Source: Jaenimonas drosophilae
Taxonomy: Eukaryota > Euglenozoa > Kinetoplastea > Trypanosomatida > Trypanosomatidae
Assembly: GCA_030849065.1 (NCBI GenBank)
Contig: JASAON010001478.1
Coordinates: 844-37,897 of the forward strand
Length of the DNA: 37,054 bases
Direction: 5' to 3'
The position numbers were made by a program, and so were the translations under genes. The notes under the pieces were generated by a model. It saw nothing but the letters and a program-made list of their open reading frames with translations, had not been told where the DNA came from and did not search any database. Each line of letters opens with the position of its first letter. Position 1 is the stretch's first letter. Of the stretch, positions 27,888 through 36,872 are shown in pieces.

Positions 27888-29993
27888 ATGGCAGACCCCA
27901 TCGCTAGAAAGCGGCCACGGCCACCAGCAACTCTTGAGAAGGATGACGATGGTCAAAGCAACCACAACCGCAACAACAACAACAACACCACCAACAACAG
28001 CAACAACGATGATGAAGCCGATGACCAGAGATCGATCACCACCTCATCCTGCTCATTCTCCCACACCAACTTTGTGGAGAGTGCCAGTCGAGTTGATAGC
28101 AACGCCGAAGTTCCTCGTGCGCCACTCATGGATGCACCTCCTCCGCGACGGTGTATGGGCAAGAGCCCCGTGAAGGTTGATATCACCGACGTGGACGATG
28201 GCCAAAGTCGCAATCAACAGGGAGGCGAGGATTCACCTTTACGAACGTCAACCAACTCTGCAGCTGCTTTTTCATCCTCACGTGGAGGTTATGCATCTGC
28301 CATTTCCGATAGCCGCAGCGTGGCGGCCACAAGCGGGGGAGGCTGCGTTGATACTTCACGTCGCATGAAGCAGCCAACCTTGGCCGTCTACGGCATGGTG
28401 AGTGATACCGCTGTGCTCAAGAAGGAGCTCGCCACACGGTGTGAGCAGGTGGAGGAGCTCCTGGCCAAGGGCAAGGCCATGGATGAGGAGCTCAGCCGTC
28501 GTGACACGCACATTCACTTTGTGGAGGAGCAGGTGCAATTCCTGACCAACAAGCTCAGCCGCTTCACCGATGTGATGCGAGAGGAGATGCTCTGCGCGGC
28601 ACAAAAGAGCCGCGTTGATGCCCGACGCGTGCGTTGTGGCAACCACTTTGACCTTGGCCAAATCGTCACGTGGCCCACAAGCCGTCAGGAGGCCTGGGTG
28701 GAGGGCAACAAGAAGCGTGAGCTGATTGAGGAGCTCGCGCAGGTGACCCGTCGACGTGATGAGGTGGAGGGCCTCAAGAAGGCGGCACAGAACCAGTTGA
28801 AGCAGCTCTCACGGCAGGAGCGCGACCGCGAGGACTCAGCCGCGGGGCCCGACTTCGCCGAGGCCCTCATGGATGCTCAAGAAGAACTGCAGCTGCGGAG
28901 CTCGGAACAGGCGGCGCACATCAATCGAATTGCGCATATAAAGATAAAGCTGGAGAAGTTGGAAGGAGACAAGAAGGCCTTCATGAAGGAGATCCGCCGC
29001 ATCACAGACGAAGATGCCTCCGACTTCGTCATGGTTCCCACCATTGGTGAGCACAGCCGTTACGTGTTGATTCACCTCCTGGGCAAGGGAGGCTTCTCCG
29101 AGGTGTGGAAGGCTTTTGACCTTGTTGATGGCATGTATGTGGCCTGCAAGATTCACCGCATCAATCGTGAGTGGCCGGCACAAACCAAGGCGCACTATCT
29201 TCGCCACGCAGAGCGTGAGCTGCACATCATGCGCAGCTTAAATCACTCCCACTTAACAAAGCTCTACGACGTGTTTCAGCACAACGAGGGTATGTCCGTC
29301 TCCGTGATGGAGTACAGCAAAGGCATGGATCTGGATACCTACCTCAAGAGCTACCGCACCTTGAGGGAGTCTGATGCCCGACTCATCTTGTTGCAGATGG
29401 CGAGTGCCCTGCGCTACCTCTCCACTTTGGATAACCCTATCATCCACTACGATCTCAAGCCGGCCAACATTTTGTTTCACTCCGACGACCCCGCGGTGTT
29501 GGAGATCAAGATCACCGACTTTGGCCTCTCCAAGATCATCGGTGCTGCGCGAGAGGGCCCCAGTGACAACCCATCTATTGAGCTCACCTCACAAGGAACA
29601 GGGACGTACTGGTACCTCCCACCAGAGTGCTTTGAGACCTCGACTACCCCGCGTGTCTCCAACAAGGTGGATATCTGGTCAGTTGGGGTGATCTTCTACC
29701 AAATGCTCTTTGGTGTGAGGCCCTTTGCGGAAGGGGAGTCTCAACGAAAGATTTGGAGTGAGAAGCTCATTCTGAGCTCCGCGCGGTCCATCAACTTCCC
29801 CGACGCACCCAAGGTGAGTGATGAGGCGAAGGAGGTTATTCGGCACTGTCTTGCCTTCAACGTGAGTGAGCGCTACGATATTCTTCAGCTCAGCAATCAT
29901 CCCTACCTCTTCCGACCAACACGACGAACACGAAACGCAGAAAGTGAACGACGAATGACTGGGTATCCATCATCATCACCACGACCCAACTAG
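27888..29993 (+). CDS. TLK: Tousled-like protein kinase
   Basis: A 701-residue Ser/Thr kinase. The N-terminus has an Asn/Thr-rich run (about 25-41) and a disordered Ser-rich part. A charged region from about 180 to 380 is likely coiled coil, as in other TLKs, where it drives oligomerisation. The kinase domain (about 392-685) has GKGGFSEV at 399-406, ATP lysine K421, HYD at 520-522 in place of HRD (the TLK hallmark), DFG at 544-546, then LTSQGTGTYWYLPPECF and SNKVDIWSVGVIF, all close to animal and plant Tousled. TLKs phosphorylate the histone chaperone Asf1 and act in chromatin assembly, S phase and mitosis. The start is the first ATG after the acceptor AG at 27799-27800. Trypanosomatids, as I recall, carry two TLK genes; which one this is cannot be told from the window. 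Confidence 0.96.
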   Translation: MADPIARKRPRPPATLEKDDDGQSNHNRNNNNNTTNNSNNDDEADDQRSITTSSCSFSHTNFVESASRVDSNAEVPRAPLMDAPPPRRCMGKSPVKVDITDVDDGQSRNQQGGEDSPLRTSTNSAAAFSSSRGGYASAISDSRSVAATSGGGCVDTSRRMKQPTLAVYGMVSDTAVLKKELATRCEQVEELLAKGKAMDEELSRRDTHIHFVEEQVQFLTNKLSRFTDVMREEMLCAAQKSRVDARRVRCGNHFDLGQIVTWPTSRQEAWVEGNKKRELIEELAQVTRRRDEVEGLKKAAQNQLKQLSRQERDREDSAAGPDFAEALMDAQEELQLRSSEQAAHINRIAHIKIKLEKLEGDKKAFMKEIRRITDEDASDFVMVPTIGEHSRYVLIHLLGKGGFSEVWKAFDLVDGMYVACKIHRINREWPAQTKAHYLRHAERELHIMRSLNHSHLTKLYDVFQHNEGMSVSVMEYSKGMDLDTYLKSYRTLRESDARLILLQMASALRYLSTLDNPIIHYDLKPANILFHSDDPAVLEIKITDFGLSKIIGAAREGPSDNPSIELTSQGTGTYWYLPPECFETSTTPRVSNKVDIWSVGVIFYQMLFGVRPFAEGESQRKIWSEKLILSSARSINFPDAPKVSDEAKEVIRHCLAFNVSERYDILQLSNHPYLFRPTRRTRNAESERRMTGYPSSSPRPN
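27961..28006. repeat. Coding AAC/ACC trinucleotide repeat
   Basis: Imperfect CAA-phase triplets encode the Asn/Thr run near the TLK N-terminus. A length-variable tract is likely between strains. Confidence 0.75.
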
Positions 29994-30524
29994 CACGCGG
30001 CGGCCAATTGGAAGCGGATTGGATCGATCGGTGCAGAGGTTGCACCGTAAACGATGATCCTCTCCACCACCAAAAAACAACAACAACAACAACCGAATTC
30101 GGTCTACCGCTGGTCATTGTTGCTCACCCATTCCCGTCGTTCATCACTCTCCATCATAGAGATAACAGGTGGGTATGATGCCAGTGTGATGAGGTAGCTT
30201 GGGGAGGAGGCGTGATGTACGTGGCCACCAACTTCCTCTTCATCCTTAGCGATCTTCTTCTTCCCCCAACGCACACACGACCCAGTCAACACGTACACGC
30301 ACACCACCACACACACACACACTCACTCACTACCTCATATGCGTAGCACAATGATATTTCTATTTCCATCTGTCATCCTGTGGTGTAGGCTGCTCCACCA
30401 CGTGTTGCGAGACGTTGAATCTGGGCAATGCTGCTGTACCACCAACCTTTTTTTTTTTTTTTCATTGCACCGATGATAGGTCGAAGTAGCTCCAGAGTGC
30501 TTAGATAGGGTAGCAGCCGTAGAG
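29994..30524 (+). other. Spacer between TLK and bL12m
   Basis: It includes a CAA repeat near 30074-30092, a CA repeat at about 30308-30321 and a fifteen-T tract at about 30448-30462. The acceptor AG at 30478-30479 gives a 45-base AUG-free leader. No gene seen. Confidence 0.65.
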
Positions 30525-31142
30525 ATGCAACGCCGCTGTGTGAGGGTGTTCAACGCAGGGATGATGAGTGCGGCTTCCCTTCACCTTCAGCGTATGCCAC
30601 ACAGCGTGTCGCTGATTTCTGGCGTCTCGAGCAGTTTTCATCCCCGTGGTATTGCCCCTCTCGAGGTACGAGATAGCGATGCGGTGATTGAGGAGTTGGC
30701 TGAGCACTACGTCAACATGGATCTGCACACCATGTCGAAGCTCCACACACTGGCGGTGAAGGCGATGGTTGGGCCGCACGCACAGGTGGAGGACTTGCTG
30801 CTTCAGGGAATGGGTGGTGGCCCAGAAGGTGGCGGAGCGACTGTGGCGGCTGCACCTGCTGCAGCGGCAACTGCGGCCCCAACCGACGCAGAGGCCGCTC
30901 CTGCATCCAAGAAGGCTGCACAGGAGAAGCACACCTTCAACGTCACCCTGGCCAAGTACCCCGCGGCAAACAAGATTAAGCTGATTAAGGAGCTCCGCGC
31001 CATCTGTGGCCTCTCCATCGCCGATGCGAAGGCGGCCATTGAATCATGCCCAGGCGTAATTGCGAAGCAGCTGCCCAAGGCCGATGCGGAGAAGCTCGAG
31101 TCCGTCCTGAAGACCCTGGGGGCTGAAGTGGTGCTGGCATGA
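30525..31142 (+). CDS. Mitochondrial large-subunit ribosomal protein bL12m (L7/L12)
   Basis: A 205-residue protein. The C-terminal 72 residues (134-205) are a standard L7/L12 C-terminal domain: FNVTLAKYPAANKIKLIKELR, then GLSIADAKAAIESCP and ADAEKLESVLKTLGAEV. The domain forms the flexible ribosomal stalk that recruits translation GTPases. Residues about 55-97 match the N-terminal dimerisation helices that bind uL10, and an Ala/Gly/Pro-rich hinge (98-132) joins the two. The first 40 or so residues are basic and Ser-rich with no early acidic residue, as expected for a mitochondrial presequence. Bacterial L12 is about 120 residues; the extra length is the presequence and an extended hinge. Confidence 0.95.
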   Translation: MQRRCVRVFNAGMMSAASLHLQRMPHSVSLISGVSSSFHPRGIAPLEVRDSDAVIEELAEHYVNMDLHTMSKLHTLAVKAMVGPHAQVEDLLLQGMGGGPEGGGATVAAAPAAAATAAPTDAEAAPASKKAAQEKHTFNVTLAKYPAANKIKLIKELRAICGLSIADAKAAIESCPGVIAKQLPKADAEKLESVLKTLGAEVVLA

Positions 31143-31370
31143 TGGGGTGACGCGACGGCAACTCTTCGTGAGCTCTCATCATGATCATCGTCGGTACCGT
31201 GAAGGTTTGTACTGATTGTCTGTGGCACGTATAGATGCAACAGTGCGATGCTTACCATGACTGACTACTTCTTTCCCCCCTCACTTCTGCTGAATCACAC
31301 TCATGCACGTAGATAGCACACGTACCAGTGATTCAAACACGTCTCTATACCTACGTTTCTTCTCGTAATC

Positions 31371-32006
31371 ATGGTGATGCAGTCCATTGTTCTTCTGGGC
31401 ACCGCAACGCTCATTGGCTACATGACGGCCGATTACACAGCCGTTCAGCTACTTCGTGCACGCTTTCCGGACGAGAGCGAAGGTGATCTCCACACGCGAC
31501 GTGTTCTGACGAGCTTCGCCCGCCGCACAACAGCCAAAGTGCAGCAACGATTGCAGGGCAACTACCACTCCACTGACAACTACGCCTCTCTGGATGGTGG
31601 GGCAGGGGAGAGCATTCCCACGGCGGACTACACCTCTGCCGAGCTTGCTGCAGCCATTTCAATGATTGTGGCGCCGATGATGTTGCTGCTCGCCTTCTTC
31701 TTTCACAACAGCTTCGGCTGGGCCTTCTTTGCTGTACCAGTGGCGCTCCAGACGCTCGTTCTTCTCGTTGGCATCGCTGCCATCGCCTTCTTCGGCTACT
31801 CGGTGTGGGATCTGGCCCAGGGTGGGGCAACGGCGGAGTGGTATCCGGTGATGTCACTGCGTCTCAAGATGCTGTACGTGGTGAGTGTGATGGCCCTCTT
31901 TGGCTGCGGTGCATGGGTGGTGGCTGTGTGCTTTGCAGTCATGGCCGCATACCTCACTCAACACCTCATGGCAGCCAACGGGCAGCGGAGTGGGCAGCCA
32001 GTCTAG
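31371..32006 (+). CDS. Hypothetical multi-pass membrane protein
   Basis: A 211-residue protein of unknown function. Hydrophobic segments are visible at about 4-20 (a short N-terminal one, perhaps a signal anchor), 91-111, 117-145 and 166-196, giving four spans, or five if the last is two. A hydrophilic basic stretch (27-88) containing RRVLTSFARRTTAKVQQR lies between the first and second spans. No transporter or enzyme signature is recognised. The start ATG follows a C/T tract and an AG at 31311-31312 by 58 AUG-free bases; a second Met lies two codons later. An endomembrane protein is plausible, but compartment and role are not readable. Confidence 0.78.
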   Translation: MVMQSIVLLGTATLIGYMTADYTAVQLLRARFPDESEGDLHTRRVLTSFARRTTAKVQQRLQGNYHSTDNYASLDGGAGESIPTADYTSAELAAAISMIVAPMMLLLAFFFHNSFGWAFFAVPVALQTLVLLVGIAAIAFFGYSVWDLAQGGATAEWYPVMSLRLKMLYVVSVMALFGCGAWVVAVCFAVMAAYLTQHLMAANGQRSGQPV

Positions 32007-32981
32007 TGATTCTCATCGTCACACCCAAATGAAACACAGAACACGCTTGTGTAGAGAGGGAAGAGAGGGGAGGGAGAGACTGGAACACACATTCACACTC
32101 AGGAATGGTGTGATGATTGAGGGGGGCGAGTGGTCCACCTTTCACAACAAACGCCCGTAGATGCTACATGCCAGAGTATGGTGCCTACACACAACATTGT
32201 GTGTGTATTCGCGCTGATCGGCATTGGCGCGTCTGTGTGCGCGTGCGGGTATTAACGATCGCTTGTTTTTGTATTTTTGTGAAGTACCTGCACCAACCCT
32301 GTGGTGCCATACTTCAGCCAATGGAGTCGTTGAAGACCTGCCCGACGTTGCTCCTGTTTCTCACCTCTCCCAACCGCATTGCTTGAGTTGCTGGATTTTG
32401 TTGTTAACCAGTTTCATCACGTACTCCACGTGGGTGGAGCCCTCTCTTTCGCTGTCATGGCGAGATGGTGAACCCCAGTCACGTGGCTTCGTTCCCACAA
32501 TATGCGCGTTTTTCCACGACGGTGCGTTCGTGCTGCGAATCTGCGTATGCTATTAAAGAGCTTGTGGGCTGAGGACTGCGCACACGCTTCATTCCGTCCT
32601 TCACCTCCACACCTCTCTCTATTGATTCCTGCATTTGTAGCAAGGGGAGTAGTTACGTGCTAGCCCCTGTCATCACCGCCACGCCTTTCTTCACGCGCGC
32701 GGCAGGAGACACCGTTCAAGCCCTAGATATCGTTGTTATTGTTTGAGTTGATTGTTCCTAGTCGTTGTTTGTCGTCGCTCGTTCTTTGTTTGCGTTACAG
32801 AAAGTTTTTTTTTTCTTGATAGCTCGTTATTTTTCTCTCGTTGACGTTGTTGTGGGTAGGAAGCATATCAGTGGCCTTCTCTCCACGTATCAACCCCAAT
32901 ATAGTTGTATCGATCGGCATACTGCGGTGCCTCTCCATCTCCTCACCACACCGTATTGGAACACACAGACACGGGTTCAGA
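32007..32981 (+). other. 975-base spacer before MAF1
   Basis: It contains a near-palindromic CA/TG segment at about 32186-32205, a T run near 32806-32814 and C/T tracts. Candidate acceptors for MAF1 are the AG at 32799-32800 and at 32820-32821. The leader is about 160-180 bases with no ATG. No other gene recognised. Confidence 0.65.
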
Positions 32982-33821
32982 ATGAAGTACATTCCTCTTG
33001 ACTCCTTTGAGCGCATTAACTCACTCATCCATGCCGTGGAGGCCCAAGAATGCCTACGCACGATTCGCCTAGAGGCCTTCACCTGCCGTCACACCCGTGA
33101 AGAGCGGCAGATTGCTCAATCCATTGTCACCAACTACGCCAACACCGCCACCACCCCTCCCCTCATGCCGGTCTCTTGGCAAGAGGGAAGCGGCCAGCGG
33201 CCACCACCGCTCGTCCTCGGTGCGAGCGCAGATCCGCTGCTGGAGGCACTCAACAACGCCCCCGCCCCACCTCCCCCGGTGCCCGATTTCACCGTGGAGC
33301 AGGTGGACGAGCGCCTCGTCTTCTTCGTGGCCGCCCTGAATCAGCTCTACAGCGAGGAGGGCTTTGACTTCTCCGTCCTCACCGACCGCCACTTCATCGC
33401 CCATGAGGAGGTCACCGTGAGGGATGAGGTGCAGCTCATGCTGAACCACCTTCCAGAGAGCTGTGAGCCAGCGGTGCACTCCTTCTGGCCGGCGGTGCAG
33501 GAGCAGGTCCATACAGCCGACCAAGGATGTGAGTACTATGAGCTCAACTGCCCAAGCTGTGATCCATTAGCCTCCAGCTGCATCTTCTCCCACCACTACT
33601 TCCTCTACAACAAGAGAAAAAAACTGCTCGTGGCTATCCTCATGTACGCAGAGGGCAACGTCTATCGTGGCGACGATAACTACAGCCCACGACGGCATGA
33701 CGAGGAGGTGAGCTTCTCTGGCTACCCCAACAGTCCTGAGACCGAGGCCTTCGATGACGTTCCAGATGATGATGATGAGGAGTACTATGAAGGAAAGAAC
33801 CGTGATTTTTATGGCTACTAG
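32982..33821 (+). CDS. MAF1: MAF1, repressor of RNA polymerase III
   Basis: A 279-residue homologue of Maf1, which binds RNA polymerase III and Brf1 and shuts down tRNA and 5S rRNA synthesis when nutrients or TOR signalling fall. The N-terminal A box is clear: MKYIPLDSFERINSLI and a following RLEAFTCR segment, matching the MKLLENSSFEAIN start of human MAF1. The central box gives VFFVAALNQLYSEEGFDFSVL. The C box is FSHHYFLYNKRKKLLVAILM, with YNKR at 209-212. Between A and B lies a Pro/Ala-rich linker, as in other eukaryotes the variable and phosphorylated region. The tail is acidic (DDVPDDDDEEYYE). The first ATG of an AUG-free leader coincides with the conserved start, so the start is secure. 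CK2 regulatory subunit was considered and rejected because its zinc cysteines are absent. Confidence 0.92.
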   Translation: MKYIPLDSFERINSLIHAVEAQECLRTIRLEAFTCRHTREERQIAQSIVTNYANTATTPPLMPVSWQEGSGQRPPPLVLGASADPLLEALNNAPAPPPPVPDFTVEQVDERLVFFVAALNQLYSEEGFDFSVLTDRHFIAHEEVTVRDEVQLMLNHLPESCEPAVHSFWPAVQEQVHTADQGCEYYELNCPSCDPLASSCIFSHHYFLYNKRKKLLVAILMYAEGNVYRGDDNYSPRRHDEEVSFSGYPNSPETEAFDDVPDDDDEEYYEGKNRDFYGY

Positions 33822-33830
33822 GTCAGTTCC

Positions 33831-33847
33831 CACAAACAGTGTTTGTG
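33831..33847 (+). other. Small hairpin next to the MAF1 stop codon
   Basis: CACAAAC (33831-33837) and GTTTGTG (33841-33847) are perfect reverse complements with a three-base loop, 10 bases after the stop. It would be the first structure of the MAF1 3' UTR. It could be a stability or translation element, or chance. Confidence 0.5.
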
Positions 33848-33932
33848 AGGGCTGCACCATGGCTAGATAGAGATGGGTGATGCCGGTCACCGCATCCCGA
33901 AGAGATGACGATGCTGCTGTGGTATGGTAGCA

Positions 33933-33955
33933 GTGTGTGTGTGTGCGTGGGGGGG
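33933..33955. repeat. TG repeat with G run
   Basis: GT alternation (33933-33945) followed by seven G (33949-33955), similar in form to the element at 123-148. Confidence 0.8.
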
Positions 33956-34137
33956 TTGCTGCAGATTTCACCCACCCCCGCTCACCTTGAATCAGCAGTG
34001 GTTACGGCACCTTCATCTCCTCAGTCCACCGTTGGTGAGTCGGAGGATGGAGAGGAAGGTCCTACGCATCGATCATTGCTTTGCTGATCAACTTGCACAT
34101 CGCATACTTCGTACGTACTTCATGCACAGATTAGTAC

Positions 34138-34154
34138 GTGTGTGTGTGTGTGTG
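34138..34154. repeat. (GT)n microsatellite
   Basis: 17 bases of perfect GT alternation in the spacer between MAF1 and KH-Smr. Confidence 0.9.
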
Positions 34155-34687
34155 CTCCCATGCTGCCACCGCAGTTGCTGCCCCCCTTACACTGTCTTCG
34201 TCCACGCACTCACCCGTGGTGCCTTTTGGTGGTGCCAACCGTTGCTGCCCTGCTGCCGCCTCCCTTATACCTGAAGACTAAATCGCTTCCTCAGCTATGC
34301 ATCGCTCCATTGCTGTTGGTCATGATCAGAGCCATCATCATCATCACCACTGCACACACGCCACCCAGAGGTGAGGCAGGACGGTGGGAGGATTTGCGAG
34401 AATGCGACAGATTGATGAGTTTTTCGTTTTCCTCTTTTTTTTTCTACGTGGTGCATGTTGGGTACTTTTCTTTCTTTGTGGGTGATGAATGTAGTTGCTA
34501 CCGTACATCACAATCCCATCACTGGTGCTGAAGGCACCTCTATATACGTCCACATGCGAATATGGTCATCTCTTCTCACGCAGCATTTTATTTTTTTCCG
34601 CACTCCTCCTTTGTTGTTTCTTTCTTCTCAACACAAGCCCCCCTCCCCCTACACACATACATACAGTACTCTACATCAACAGTAAGG

Positions 34688-35479
34688 ATGCCTGAAGCTC
34701 TCATTCGCATCACGAAGGTGCAGGTTGGCCACGTTATTGGTCCTGGTGGGGCAACCATCAAGGGCATCAAGCAGCGCACAGGGGCGTCACTCGAGATCGT
34801 CGATGGTCCTGCGGTGAAGATCACGGCGGAGGACGATGCCAGCGTACGTGCCGCTGAGGCTGAGGTGCGCAAGATTGTGGATGAGCAGGAGCACCCCGAC
34901 TACGAGGGTGCGGAGGGAGCGAAGCTGCGCCAGGAGGCCAACGCTCTCGGTGACAAACGCTCGAAGCTCTTTGATGAGGCCACGGCACTGCGTGCGGCGG
35001 GCAACCAGAGCGGTGCCAACGAGCTGGTGGCTGAGGGGAAGGCCGCTGGCGAGGCCATGCAGGCCAAGAACCGTGAGGCTGCCGCTGCCATTGCCCGCCA
35101 CAACAACGAGGACAAGGGCATGGGTGAGAACTACTTTGATATGCATGGGCTGCGTGAGGAGGAGGCCATGGAGATGCTGCGTCAGCGTGTGGCTGTACTC
35201 CGTGCGAAGCCCAACGGCACGGTGACTGAGATGGAGATCATTGCTGGCGCTGGTCACCACTCCGCCCCTGGCGCACAGAAGCTGCGTGGGGCCACGGCTG
35301 CCTACCTCCAAGAGGAGGGACTGAAGTCGGAGGAGAACCCCACTGGTACCTTCCACGTCCCTGTGCCGGGCACGGGAGCCGCGGATGCCGTTACCCCCGC
35401 CGCGCCGGCGGCGGAACACCACGAGCCGGTGCCCGCTGCAGCCAAGACGGAGAAGACGTCTTGCTGCTTCTGCTGCTAG
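34688..35479 (+). CDS. KH - DUF1771 - Smr protein with C-terminal cysteine motif
   Basis: A 263-residue protein. Residues 5-63 are a single KH RNA-binding domain with the GxxG loop G18-P-G-G21. Residues about 66-135 are a charged Ala-rich helical pair typical of DUF1771, which usually precedes Smr. The Smr domain (about 147-220) has D151-M-H153-G154 and the second motif AGAGHHS with G187-A-G189, so both signature elements of the nuclease-type Smr fold are present. Smr proteins such as Cue2 and N4BP2 cut mRNA at stalled or collided ribosomes; a similar role with the KH domain as RNA binder is inference. The protein ends KTSCCFCC, a double-cysteine end that could be prenylated or palmitoylated. 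The ATG at 34688 gives a KH domain starting at once; upstream in-frame codons are T/C-tract DNA. A second, related gene starts at 36873. Confidence 0.9.
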   Translation: MPEALIRITKVQVGHVIGPGGATIKGIKQRTGASLEIVDGPAVKITAEDDASVRAAEAEVRKIVDEQEHPDYEGAEGAKLRQEANALGDKRSKLFDEATALRAAGNQSGANELVAEGKAAGEAMQAKNREAAAAIARHNNEDKGMGENYFDMHGLREEEAMEMLRQRVAVLRAKPNGTVTEMEIIAGAGHHSAPGAQKLRGATAAYLQEEGLKSEENPTGTFHVPVPGTGAADAVTPAAPAAEHHEPVPAAAKTEKTSCCFCC

Positions 35480-36014
35480 TCGATGGGCAGGTGGTGTTGC
35501 TGCCTGATCTTGTATCTTTGTGCTTGATGACTTATATTCTGTACGTGGCCTCCATGGTCTCTTTATTTTTCTGTTTGCGCGTCGTGGGTGTTCCCGCATA
35601 CCTCACTCAATGGGAACTGCTGCTGCACTGCTTTCCCTCTCCTCCTCTAATAGAGGAGAGGTGGGCATGGGCGGACCTCTCTCTTTCTCACGGACCCATT
35701 CAGCCCTTGTGGTGCATACCAATCGTGGACTCCGTGACCGCGTCGCTCAGGTGGAGGACGCGAGCGACCACCACTGCTTTAGGGGTTGTAGAGTTGCCCT
35801 CCTCCATGTGTTGTGGCATGAGCCACTCTTCATAACATCTTGTTGGTTACAGTGCTTGGTGCACGTACAAAAATTGTTGTTGCCTTCTTCTTTTACGTCT
35901 TTCCTGTATCTTTTTTGACAGCAGAGATTCTTCACGCATCACGTCTTCATTTTCAGCATTGCTACTCACAACACCTCAGAGTTTCAGAGAGAGATTCTGT
36001 GGCTGAACGTGACC
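35480..36014 (+). other. Spacer between KH-Smr and the Cys-rich gene
   Basis: 535 bases. A 7-bp inverted repeat with a 3-base loop lies at 35642-35658. A C/T tract ends in TTTTTTGACAG, with the acceptor AG at 35920-35921 and a 93-base AUG-free leader. No gene seen. Confidence 0.65.
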
Positions 36015-36497
36015 ATGCAGCATCCACACCATGCTGCTGTAGGACCTCAGTCGGAGTTCCGTACTGCGAACGATCCGCTGCACGAGCCCATGGCCCCAAG
36101 CAGCATTTACAACCAAAGCTACCAAGAAGGACCTCCCATCATTTATCATCGTCAGCCCATGGATGTGCAGGCTGCATCACCACAGGGTGATGCCTTGGCC
36201 CGCACATCCTGGGCTGCATCACCCCACCTCTCGTCGAGTGTCAGCCCATCCGTTTATCAAAGTCGTGGGAGGCAGGCCAACGGGGCCATCCATCCAGAAG
36301 GGTCCGGCACCACAGTCGTGGAGTACCCACCAGGGTGCGCAGACTGCTGCGGCGACTGCTGTTGGTTCATGTGCTGCGATTGCTGTGGGGATTGCTGCCG
36401 CCGTGGCGGTTGTGTGGGGTGTTGTGGGGCCTACGAGCCCAACGTTATCGGGGTGCGACGTGTACCTCCCAAGGAAAAGGCCGTGTGCTCCTGTTGA
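36015..36497 (+). CDS. Small protein with cysteine-rich C-terminal patch
   Basis: A 160-residue protein of unknown function. The first 107 residues contain no cysteine and are rich in Pro, Gln, Ser, His and Tyr. Residues 108-137 hold 14 Cys in 30 positions, arranged as repeated CC and GDCC units with one WFM and little else hydrophobic. The last three residues are CSC (158-160). The plan (Pro/Gln/Tyr-rich head, cysteine-rich tail) recalls the CYSTM class of palmitoylated stress proteins, but the patch is too polar for a normal membrane span, so metal binding or multiple palmitoylation are alternatives. The end CSC resembles a Rab-type CXC geranylgeranylation motif. The ATG at 36015 is the first after the acceptor. 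It lies between two KH genes, both on the same strand. Confidence 0.8.
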   Translation: MQHPHHAAVGPQSEFRTANDPLHEPMAPSSIYNQSYQEGPPIIYHRQPMDVQAASPQGDALARTSWAASPHLSSSVSPSVYQSRGRQANGAIHPEGSGTTVVEYPPGCADCCGDCCWFMCCDCCGDCCRRGGCVGCCGAYEPNVIGVRRVPPKEKAVCSC

Positions 36498-36872
36498 CGT
36501 ACCTCTGTTTCCACTGCTGTTTCTTGTTTGACGTGAGATTGAGAACCCTTCTTTGTCGTCTTTAGAAACCCGTTCACCGCGTGTATTGTCGGCCCGTGTT
36601 ATGTCTTTTATTTCCCAAGAATTTGTTGGTTTTTTCCTTAATCCACGCCTCACACATTACATACATGTGTGCACATACATATATTGCTTGCTCACGTGAG
36701 TGAGTCACCAGACACTCAAACGTTACACTCTTAACTCGCATTCTGACACAAGTGCTGTGGCATCTGCTACCTTCACACACTTGAAGTGCACTCATCTTCA
36801 CTCTCTTCCTCACCTCATGCCACACACTCCCCATGTAGGCCATTGTCAAGCGCACATACACCGAGGGCCGAG
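36498..36872 (+). other. Spacer before the second KH gene
   Basis: 375 bases with CA- and TC-rich sequence. A C/T tract ends in CCATGTAG with AG at 36837-36838; the leader to 36873 is 34 bases and AUG-free. It shows no similarity to the DNA upstream of the first KH gene. Confidence 0.65.

Larger units (their letters stand above)
33822..34687 (+). other. 866-base spacer between MAF1 and KH-Smr
   Basis: It begins with a small hairpin just after the MAF1 stop, then a TG plus G-run element (33933-33955), a GT microsatellite (34138-34154) and C/T tracts. Candidate acceptors for KH-Smr include AG at 34636-34637 and 34665-34666. Reading frames here are repeat-driven and not supported. Confidence 0.65.

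Noticed and set aside
32982..33821. Casein kinase 2 regulatory subunit
   Set aside because: The acidic tail and a Cys pair suggested it at first, but the paired zinc cysteines are absent and the A, B and C boxes of MAF1 are clear.
34142..34531. A 129-codon + strand frame in the spacer between MAF1 and KH-Smr
   Set aside because: It starts within a GT microsatellite, its product is Pro/Leu/Ser-rich with no domain, and it has no independent splice signal that fits.
34562..34687. A hydrophobic N-terminal extension of the KH-Smr protein
   Set aside because: The apparent hydrophobic segment is translation of a T/C splice tract. Acceptor AGs at 34636-34637 and 34665-34666 exclude it from the mRNA.
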